Source: Pseudomonadota bacterium
GTDB lineage: Bacteria > Pseudomonadota > Alphaproteobacteria > Sphingomonadales > Sphingomonadaceae
Reading direction: 5' to 3'
NCBI GenBank assembly: GCA_023387085.1
Contig: JAEWIL010000202.1
Location: 1 to 28,847, forward strand
DNA: 28,847 nt
Under the pieces are notes generated by a model. It was not told the DNA's origin. It ran no database searches and saw nothing but the letters and a program-made list of their open reading frames with translations. The translations under genes and the position numbers were made by a program. Positions 7,039 to 13,662 of the stretch are shown piece by piece; the first letter of the stretch is position 1; each line of letters opens with the position of its first letter.

Positions 7039-9714
7039 TCAGGCGGCGCGATAGGCGCGCTGCCTGAACGCTCTGGGCTGCGCGGGCGGGCCAGAGAGCT
7101 GGGTCATGTCGATCGCCTCGGCAAAGCGGACCCCGACGCGATTTCCCGTCGACCAGCGCGCCTCTGCGTCGACGCGAAGATCGGGCGCCAGTTCCAGCGT
7201 CAGCGGCGTGCCGTCGGGCACGTTCCACAATCCCTCGATCAGCGCGCCGCGCGACGACATGTTACGGACGATCGCTTCGTAGCGATAGCCGCCGCTCGCC
7301 ACCTGGATCCTGCGAAAAGTCCGCATCCGCGGTTCGCGGGCGCTTTTGAAACCGCTCGCGACCGCGCGCCCCCCGCCCTCGGCCAGCAACGCAAGCACCT
7401 CGTCCAGTTCCATCGGACGCCCGTAGATATAACCTTGGATATGGCTGCATCCCAGCCGCCGTACGAGCGCGAGGTCGTCATGCGTCTCGACACCTTCTGC
7501 CGTTGTCTCCATGTCGAGTGCGCTTGCGAGCCCGACGATCGAAGAGATGATCGCCGCGTTCATGCTGCTCTTGTCGGCGGCCCCGAGCACGAAACTCTGG
7601 TCGATCTTGATCTTGTCGAACGGCGCCTTCTTCAGATAGCCGAGCGCCGAATAGCCGGTGCCGAAATCGTCGAGCGCGAGCCGCACACCCGTGCGCTTCA
7701 GCTTCTGGAACATCTCCAGATTCTCGCTGCTCTCGTCAAGGAACACGCCCTCGGTGATCTCGAGCTCGAGCTGTTCGGGCTCGATCCCCGCCGCGGCAAT
7801 CGCGCTCAGGATCGTCGCGGGCAGCTTCTCGTTCGCGAACTGGCGTGGCGACACGTTGACCGCGACGCGATATCCGGGACCGAGCCGTGCGATCGTCGCA
7901 CACGCGGTGCGGATAATCCACTCGCCGATCGGGATGATCAGGTTCGATTCCTCGGCGATCGGGATGAACTTCGCCGGGCTGATCGTCTCGGCGGAATCCT
8001 TCCTCCAGCGGATCAGCGCCTCGAATCCCGAGATATGCTCCTGCTTCACATCGACGATCGGCTGGTAAAGCAACTGCAATTCATCCTTGCCGAGCGCATC
8101 GCGCAGCGCATCCTCGATCGCCTTGCGCTCGCTCGCCTGGTTGTGCATCGCATCGGCGTAGAAACGACAGACGCCGCGTCCGGCATCCTTCGCCGCGTAG
8201 AGCGCAAGGTCCGCGTTGCGAACGAGCGCGGCGGCGCTCACCCCCTGACCTTCCGATACGGCGATGCCGATCGACGAGCCGACACGGACCTGCTCGCCCT
8301 CGATCGCGAACGGTTTGGCAAGGCTGAGGATGATCGCATTGGCGATGCCCGCCAGTTTTTCCGGCTGGACGATCTGCGGCAGCACGATCTGGAATTCGTC
8401 GCCCCCGAGCCGTCCGACCTGTCCCTTGTCGCCGATGACCTGCGTGACGCGCCCGGCGACCTGCTGGAGCAACTGGTCGCCCACCGGATGGCCCAGCGTA
8501 TCGTTGACCGCCTTGAAGCGATCGAGGTCCATCAGCAACAACGCACATGGCTGCGGCTGCCCCATATGGTTGCGAAGCGCGCGTTCGAGCAGGTCGGTGA
8601 TGTGGAGCCGGTTCGCGAGACCCGTGAGCGTGTCGTACCGGGCAAGCTGGTTGATCTCGCGCTCCGACCTCTTCTTGTCGGTCAGGTCGGTTCCCGATCC
8701 GCGAAACCCCTGGAAGTTGCCGAGCTCGTTGCTGATCGGCTGTCCCGAGATCGACCACCAGCGCTCCTCGCCGGGGATCGCCGCCTGTACGGTCAGTTCG
8801 CTGAACGGGGTGCGCGATGACAGGCTGAAGCCAAGCGTGCGTTCCTCGCTCTCGTCATTGCTCACCCGCTTGCGGATGATGTCGGTGAACGGGCGTCCGA
8901 GCAGCGTCGACTGCGGCATGCCGAGCTTCGCCACGACGGTCGGCGAAATATAGACGAGGTGTCCGTTACGGTCGGTTTCCCAGAACCAGCCACGTCCCGC
9001 GCGCTCGAAATCGCGCAGCAGGCCAAGGGCGCGCTGCTGCTCGGTGATCGCAAGCCGGCTGGTCCGCGTCGCACGATTCTGGTGCCGGACGTCCTCGCGT
9101 AGCATCACGATGAGCAAGGCGAGGAATAGCACGCCGGCCAAGCCGAAAGGCCACGACGCGATGCCGATCGCACCGCCGAGCACGATTGCCCCCGCGACGG
9201 CGAAGAGGACGGGCCGGGCAATCGCCGCCGCCGACGCGGTCACGAGGATCAGTCCGAGCTTGACCGCCGGGAAAGCGAAATAATAGATGCGCCCGTCCGG
9301 AACCGCGACCGCCGCGAAGGTCGCCGCCGAATTGAACAGCGTTCCTACGGCCAGCAGCGCGAAGCAGCCGCGGACCCAGTGCAGCAACGAGCGGCCGGAC
9401 GGCAGCGGCGTGAGCCGCGACGCCTGACCGAGGACCGTGAGCACGAGGTCGCAGCCGAGACCGGCCACCATCACCAGCCACTCCGACGGGCGAGAAAGAA
9501 ACCCTCCGACGCCCGGGAAAAAGGCGAAAGAGAAAAAGGCGAGCACGCGAGCAACAAGGACATAATGCCATACCTGCGCGACGCGCAGCAAGCGCGCCAC
9601 GAATTCGGGGGTCGCGAGCAGCGATTCCCCCTCGGGCAACTCTCCGGTTGCCGACCGTAAAATATGTCGCTGCACCCCCAAATTTCCGCCTGTTCCGCTC
9701 GTCTGGTCGAACAT
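7039..9714 (-). CDS. Membrane PAS-GGDEF-EAL-PilZ cyclic-di-GMP protein
   Basis: The 891-residue protein has about 170 residues of hydrophobic segments (roughly residues 45-215), a PAS domain, then GGDEF, EAL and a C-terminal PilZ-like domain. The GGDEF signature is intact (RLGGDEF, 437-441; DLDRFKAVND). The inhibitory RxxD site is missing, with IGDK at that place. The EAL motifs are all present: EALIRW (565-567), NVSPRQF, ELEITEG, DDFGTGYSAL, KIDQSF, AEGVET, QGYIYG. Both synthesis and breakdown of cyclic-di-GMP are therefore possible, with phosphodiesterase activity the safer prediction. The PilZ end has RTFRR and NMSSRG, a binding motif that could sense the same molecule. I chose the ATG at 9714; a TTG 23 codons earlier (9783) has no binding site. 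Convergent with the amidohydrolase, divergent from the desaturase. Confidence 0.93.
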   Translation of the reverse strand: MFDQTSGTGGNLGVQRHILRSATGELPEGESLLATPEFVARLLRVAQVWHYVLVARVLAFFSFAFFPGVGGFLSRPSEWLVMVAGLGCDLVLTVLGQASRLTPLPSGRSLLHWVRGCFALLAVGTLFNSAATFAAVAVPDGRIYYFAFPAVKLGLILVTASAAAIARPVLFAVAGAIVLGGAIGIASWPFGLAGVLFLALLIVMLREDVRHQNRATRTSRLAITEQQRALGLLRDFERAGRGWFWETDRNGHLVYISPTVVAKLGMPQSTLLGRPFTDIIRKRVSNDESEERTLGFSLSSRTPFSELTVQAAIPGEERWWSISGQPISNELGNFQGFRGSGTDLTDKKRSEREINQLARYDTLTGLANRLHITDLLERALRNHMGQPQPCALLLMDLDRFKAVNDTLGHPVGDQLLQQVAGRVTQVIGDKGQVGRLGGDEFQIVLPQIVQPEKLAGIANAIILSLAKPFAIEGEQVRVGSSIGIAVSEGQGVSAAALVRNADLALYAAKDAGRGVCRFYADAMHNQASERKAIEDALRDALGKDELQLLYQPIVDVKQEHISGFEALIRWRKDSAETISPAKFIPIAEESNLIIPIGEWIIRTACATIARLGPGYRVAVNVSPRQFANEKLPATILSAIAAAGIEPEQLELEITEGVFLDESSENLEMFQKLKRTGVRLALDDFGTGYSALGYLKKAPFDKIKIDQSFVLGAADKSSMNAAIISSIVGLASALDMETTAEGVETHDDLALVRRLGCSHIQGYIYGRPMELDEVLALLAEGGGRAVASGFKSAREPRMRTFRRIQVASGGYRYEAIVRNMSSRGALIEGLWNVPDGTPLTLELAPDLRVDAEARWSTGNRVGVRFAEAIDMTQLSGPPAQPRAFRQRAYRAA

Positions 9715-9795
9715 GCTCCCTGTGGCCCGGCAGGTTACCAAATCCTTACCCGCTGCTGTCGATTGCCACCGTTCCTGTGCCAAAACGGAAGGAGT

Positions 9796-9824
9796 TTGGT
9801 TTCGGATCGCAACCTTGTTAGAAT
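9796..9824 (+). promoter_or_regulatory. Promoter of the desaturase gene, predicts a leaderless mRNA
   Basis: TTGGTT (9796-9801) is followed after 17 bases by TAGAAT (9819-9824), a five-of-six match to the -10 consensus. The desaturase ATG begins at 9831, just seven bases past the -10 box, which is where transcription would start. No ribosome binding site is present before that ATG. Confidence 0.55.
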
Positions 9825-9830
9825 GCGATC

Positions 9831-10862
9831 ATGTCCGCTGTACGCCTCTTGCCTCCCGACCGCTTTTTCGACCGCCAACAATGGTCCGCAATCACCACGG
9901 CCTCCCGCTGGCGCGGGGTATGGCTGGTCGCGCATGCATGGATCGTGAGTATCGCCGCGGTCGGGCTGGCCGCGTGGAGCGGCAATCCGCTCGCCTGGCT
10001 GCTTGCTATCGTGGTCGTCGGCGGGCGCCAGCTTGGCCTTGCAATCCTGATGCACGAGGCGGCGCACGGCCTGCTGCATCCCGACAGAAAAGTGAACAAT
10101 TTCCTTGGCCAATGGTTGACCGGCGCGGCCGTGGGATCGGACCTTATTGCCTATCGCACCTATCATCTACAGCATCATAAATATACCCAGCAGCCCGAGG
10201 ATCCCGACCTGTCGCTGTCGAAGCCCTTCCCGACCACGCGCGCGAGTTTGGGACGCAAGATATTTCGCGACCTGACAGGCCAGACCTTTTTCAAGCAGCG
10301 CGTCGCGCAGTTCGGATTTGCGCTCAAGGGCCTCAAAGCGATGCTTCGCGGCGAGACCGCCGACAAGGGCCGCGCCAGCACCAAGGCCGGAACACCGTTC
10401 AACAAGCAGTCCGACGACGGCATGACGTCACCGACGATCGACGTCGCCGGCGCGATGGCGGTAACGCGCTCGGTTGGACGGTTTCTGGTCGTTCAGGCCG
10501 TGCTGCTGGCGGCGTCGCTGATACTTTACGGCTGGACGCCGTGGCTGCTGTGGATCGCGGGCCTCGCAACGACGTTCCAGCTCTATCTGCGTATCCGCAA
10601 CATCGCCGAACATGCCTGCACGACGACGGGCAGCCAGGACCCCTTCACCCACGCGCGCACGACGCACGCCGGCTGGATCGCGCGCGCCACGGTCGCCCCA
10701 TATTGGGTGAATTACCACGCCGAACATCATCTGTTCATGGGCGTGCCCTGCTATCGCCTGCCCGCGGTCCACGCGATGCTGGGCGAACAGGGCAAGCACG
10801 AGGCCATGACGATCGCGCCCGATTATCGCACGGTCCTGCGTCAGGTTACCGCGCGAGGCTGA
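9831..10862 (+). CDS. Membrane fatty acid desaturase
   Basis: The 343-residue integral membrane protein carries the three histidine boxes of non-haem di-iron desaturases: HEAAH (His75-His79), HLQHH (112-116) and HAEHH (296-300), with a further His261 in RNIAEH. Hydrophobic stretches near 30-70 and 215-250 place the boxes on the cytoplasmic face. The family inserts double bonds or hydroxyl groups into fatty acyl or related lipid chains using oxygen and an electron donor; the donor and regiospecificity cannot be read here. The ATG at 9831 lacks a ribosome binding site and sits at the predicted transcription start. The gene is divergent from the cyclic-di-GMP gene and ends three bases from the convergent asparaginase-like gene. 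Confidence 0.93.
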   Translation: MSAVRLLPPDRFFDRQQWSAITTASRWRGVWLVAHAWIVSIAAVGLAAWSGNPLAWLLAIVVVGGRQLGLAILMHEAAHGLLHPDRKVNNFLGQWLTGAAVGSDLIAYRTYHLQHHKYTQQPEDPDLSLSKPFPTTRASLGRKIFRDLTGQTFFKQRVAQFGFALKGLKAMLRGETADKGRASTKAGTPFNKQSDDGMTSPTIDVAGAMAVTRSVGRFLVVQAVLLAASLILYGWTPWLLWIAGLATTFQLYLRIRNIAEHACTTTGSQDPFTHARTTHAGWIARATVAPYWVNYHAEHHLFMGVPCYRLPAVHAMLGEQGKHEAMTIAPDYRTVLRQVTARG

Positions 10863-10865
10863 ACC

Positions 10866-11354
10866 CTATTCCCGGACGAACCGCTGGCCTTCGCGGTCTT
10901 TCACCGTCGTTTCGGGATCGAAGATCATGCCATTCATCGCGACATAGGTGCCCGGCGGCAGCGTCTGCACAGCCGCGAGGGCGAAGCCGACGTTGAACTC
11001 GGCATCGCTCGCACGCACCGACGCGGGTTGCATCGCGCCGGTCAGCACGATCGTCTTGTCCGCGATAGCCGCCAGCACCCTCCCGGTGACGACCATCGTG
11101 TCGGTGCCGTGCGTCACAAGAATGCGCGAGGCATCGCTCGCGGACACGGCGGCGCGAATCGTTTCGCGGTCGGCGTCGGTCAGCTCGAGGCTGTCCTTGC
11201 GCATCAGCTGTGTCACGCGGTGCGGGACGTGGACATTGTTCTCGCGCAGCATGTCGGGGATCGCGGCGGGGCCGATCTGGAACTCGCTGAGCGCGTCGAA
11301 ATAGACCTTGTCGATCGTCCCGCCGGTCGTGAATATGTCGATGACGTCGCTCAT
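10866..11354 (-). CDS. Short (one-domain) asparaginase-like protein
   Basis: The 162-residue protein corresponds to the N-terminal domain of L-asparaginase, which normally has about 330 residues in two domains. The two threonine motifs are present: TTGGTID (Thr13 matching Thr12 of E. coli AnsB) and THGTDTM (Thr84, Asp85). The second half of the enzyme is absent and the position of the catalytic lysine of AnsB appears as Val or Gln in an ungapped comparison. Short proteins of this kind are found in other proteobacteria, so this looks like a family, not a broken gene. Its activity is uncertain. Its ATG overlaps the lysK stop codon as ATGA (11354-11351), so translation is probably coupled to the tRNA synthetase. 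Confidence 0.88.
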   Translation of the reverse strand: MSDVIDIFTTGGTIDKVYFDALSEFQIGPAAIPDMLRENNVHVPHRVTQLMRKDSLELTDADRETIRAAVSASDASRILVTHGTDTMVVTGRVLAAIADKTIVLTGAMQPASVRASDAEFNVGFALAAVQTLPPGTYVAMNGMIFDPETTVKDREGQRFVRE

Positions 11355-12952
11355 GCGAGCGCCTCGGCAATCAGCCGCCGCGTGTTGTCGATCCCGAACA
11401 GCGCGATGAAGCTGCCCATGCGCGGCCCGGCGCTTGATCCAAGAAGCGTTTCATAGAGCGCCTTGAACCAATCGCGCAGATTTTCAAAAGCATAGACCTC
11501 GTTCTTGCCGATCTCATACACGATATTCTGGATATCGTCGGCCGAGGCATCGGCAGGCAGCGCGGCAAGCCTGTCGTCGAGTTCCTTCAGCGCAGCACCT
11601 TCGCTGCCCTGCGGCTTGCGACGATGCAGCGTCGGCGCGACATAGTCGCGGTTATACGCCATCGCATTGTCGATCAGCCCGTCGAGTTCGGGATAGGTCT
11701 CTGCATTCGCGCCCCCGACATATTGGCCGAGGTAGCGCCAGATCTGGTCCTTCGATGCATCGGCTCCCATCACCCCGACCAGATTGAGCAGCAATCCGAA
11801 GGTCACCGGCAGCCCGGCCGACGGTACGTCCTCGCCGCGCGCGACATGGACGTGATGCACTGGATTTCCGAGCTTCTTATCGCCTTCCTGCGCCGGATAA
11901 TTGCCGCGCATCTGGAGATATTCGTCGACCGCCTTCGGGATGACGCCGATGTGAAGCTGCTTTGCGGCCTTGGGCTCACGGTACGCGAAGAAGGCCAGGC
12001 TTTCCTCGCTCCCGTAGGACAGCCATTGCTCGAGGCTCAGGCCGTTGCCCTTCGACTTCGAAATCTTCTCGCCCTTTTCGTCGAGGAACATCTCGTAGAT
12101 CAGCCCCTCGGGCTTGCGACCGCCGAGGGCGCGCGCGATCTTGCCCGATTGGACGCCGCTGTCGGTCAGATCCTTGCCGTACATTTCATAATCGACGCCG
12201 AGCGCGACCCAGCGCATCGCCCAGTCGACCTTCCACTGCAGCTTCGCACCGCCCGAAAGGATGTTGTGCGTGATCGTCTCGCCCCCGTCCTCGAACGAGA
12301 CGAGCCCCGCATCGGCATCGACGATAGTCACCGGCACCTGCAGGACGATTCCCGACTTCGGGCTGACCGGCAGGATCGGCGAATAGGTCGCGGCGCGCTC
12401 GGCACGAAGCGTCGGCAGCATGATGTCGAGAATGTCCTGATTGTGGCGCAGGACATTTTTCAGCGCCTCGTCGAACGCCCCCGACTTATAGCGCTCGGTC
12501 GAGCTCACAAATTCATAGTCGAAGCCAAAGCGGTCAAGAAACTCGCGCAGCATCGCATTGTTATGATGCGCGAAACTCTCATATTTGCCGAACGGATCGG
12601 GAATGTCGGTGAGCGGCTTGCCGAGATGCTCGCGCAGCATATCGCCGTTGGGGACATTGTCGGGAACCTTGCGAAGGCCGTCCATATCGTCGCTGAACGC
12701 GACGAGGCGTGTCGCGGCGCCGCCGGTCAGCGCCTCATAGGCGCGGCGGACCATCGTCGTGCGCAGCACTTCGTTGAAAGTGCCGATATGCGGCAGGCCC
12801 GACGGACCATAGCCGGTTTCGAACAGCACCGCCTCGCCGCCGGGCTTGCCGTCGGGATAGCGTTTGACCAGCTTGCGCGCTTCCTCGAACGGCCAAGCCT
12901 TGGACGTTTGCGCGGGCTCGCGCAGCGACGGATGAAGGTGCAAGTCAGTCAT
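11351..12952 (-). CDS. lysK: Class I lysyl-tRNA synthetase
   Basis: The 533-residue enzyme attaches lysine to tRNA-Lys. It has the class I nucleotide-binding motifs, PHIGT as the HIGH motif near the N-terminus and KISKS as the KMSKS loop. It is therefore the archaeal-type LysRS that many alphaproteobacteria use in place of the class II LysS. The start was set at the ATG at 12952 (MTDLHLHPSL); another in-frame ATG lies four codons earlier at 12964 and neither has a strong ribosome binding site. It forms an overlapping pair with the short asparaginase-like gene downstream. The 293 bases upstream to the divergent PilZ gene contain an inverted repeat at 13056-13102. Confidence 0.96.
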   Translation of the reverse strand: MTDLHLHPSLREPAQTSKAWPFEEARKLVKRYPDGKPGGEAVLFETGYGPSGLPHIGTFNEVLRTTMVRRAYEALTGGAATRLVAFSDDMDGLRKVPDNVPNGDMLREHLGKPLTDIPDPFGKYESFAHHNNAMLREFLDRFGFDYEFVSSTERYKSGAFDEALKNVLRHNQDILDIMLPTLRAERAATYSPILPVSPKSGIVLQVPVTIVDADAGLVSFEDGGETITHNILSGGAKLQWKVDWAMRWVALGVDYEMYGKDLTDSGVQSGKIARALGGRKPEGLIYEMFLDEKGEKISKSKGNGLSLEQWLSYGSEESLAFFAYREPKAAKQLHIGVIPKAVDEYLQMRGNYPAQEGDKKLGNPVHHVHVARGEDVPSAGLPVTFGLLLNLVGVMGADASKDQIWRYLGQYVGGANAETYPELDGLIDNAMAYNRDYVAPTLHRRKPQGSEGAALKELDDRLAALPADASADDIQNIVYEIGKNEVYAFENLRDWFKALYETLLGSSAGPRMGSFIALFGIDNTRRLIAEALA

Positions 12953-13055
12953 GGCTGCGCCCATAGCGGCAAGATCGCTCGATGGGAAGAAGGGCGGAAA
13001 ACCGCGTAACTTCACACGGGAATCGCACTCCCGCGATGCCGCGGCCGGGCTTAAG

Positions 13056-13107
13056 GCCACAAAAGACCCGCATGCACGCCGTCATTTTGTGTCTTTTGTG
13101 GCTTTTT
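13056..13107. repeat. 12-base perfect inverted repeat between lysK and the PilZ gene
   Basis: GCCACAAAAGAC (13056-13067) is repeated in inverse at 13091-13102, with a 23-base spacer, and is followed on the plus strand by TTTTT. Since both flanking genes point away from it, it does not end a known transcript. It may be a copy of a dispersed repeat, a terminator of an unannotated RNA, or a regulator site. The remainder of 12953-13245 shows nothing I can name. Confidence 0.6.
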
Positions 13108-13245
13108 GCTTCGGGGGCACCGGATCGTTGCATCGGAAGAAGTGAAGCACGACGGGAGAATGTAGGAAAGCCCTGCCTTCGCGGGCGCGACAGCTTTCCA
13201 ATATCATTACCGGAAAATTTACCATGGCGGGTTTAGCCTTCCCTC

Positions 13246-13614
13246 ATGACGAATTTCCGTACCCCCATGGCGCGCAGCCACAAGCGGACCCCGGTCTCGA
13301 TCGATGTCATGGTGAATGGCGTCCTGAACTTCGTCGACGGCCGCATTTGCGACCTGTCGGAGGGCGGCGCACGCATCGACGGCGCGAGCATGCCGGCGCG
13401 GTCGCGCTGCGAAATCCATTATGCGGGCGAGGTCACCTACGCGGTCGTGATGTGGTCCGAATTCGACCGCATGGGAGTGCGCTTTCCCTATGAGTTGACG
13501 CACGGCGCACTCTACAACGCGCTCCAGAACGCGCGCAGGGTCAACCCGACCGATATGCCATCGGCATTCCTGAGCCAGCGAACGACAGTGTTCGGACGCC
13601 GCGGCCTCAACTGA
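13246..13614 (+). CDS. Single-domain PilZ protein
   Basis: The 122-residue cytoplasmic protein consists of little more than a PilZ domain, which binds cyclic-di-GMP. The N-terminal basic motif is RSHKRTPVSID (K/R-x-x-x-R type) and the second motif is DLSEGG (D-x-S-x-x-G), followed by the short beta-barrel ending MGVRFPYE. Stand-alone PilZ proteins act as effectors, often on motility, cell-surface or polysaccharide machinery; the partner is not visible here. The start is the ATG at 13246; no clear ribosome binding site precedes it, and an ATG seven codons later is possible. The helicase gene begins 48 bases downstream, so they may share a transcript. Confidence 0.9.
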   Translation: MTNFRTPMARSHKRTPVSIDVMVNGVLNFVDGRICDLSEGGARIDGASMPARSRCEIHYAGEVTYAVVMWSEFDRMGVRFPYELTHGALYNALQNARRVNPTDMPSAFLSQRTTVFGRRGLN

Positions 13615-13662
13615 ACCATCCATCGCGGCCGCCTTGCCGCGTTCGCCTTTTGTCCCTAGCGT

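Noticed and set aside
7036..8820. Plus-strand open frame of 594 codons opposite the GGDEF-EAL gene
   Set aside because: The other strand carries intact GGDEF, EAL and PilZ motifs; this frame has none.
10866..11354. Short asparaginase as a pseudogene cut from a full-length enzyme
   Set aside because: The frame is open, tightly coupled to lysK, and ends directly at the convergent desaturase with no remnant of a second domain; short family members also occur elsewhere.
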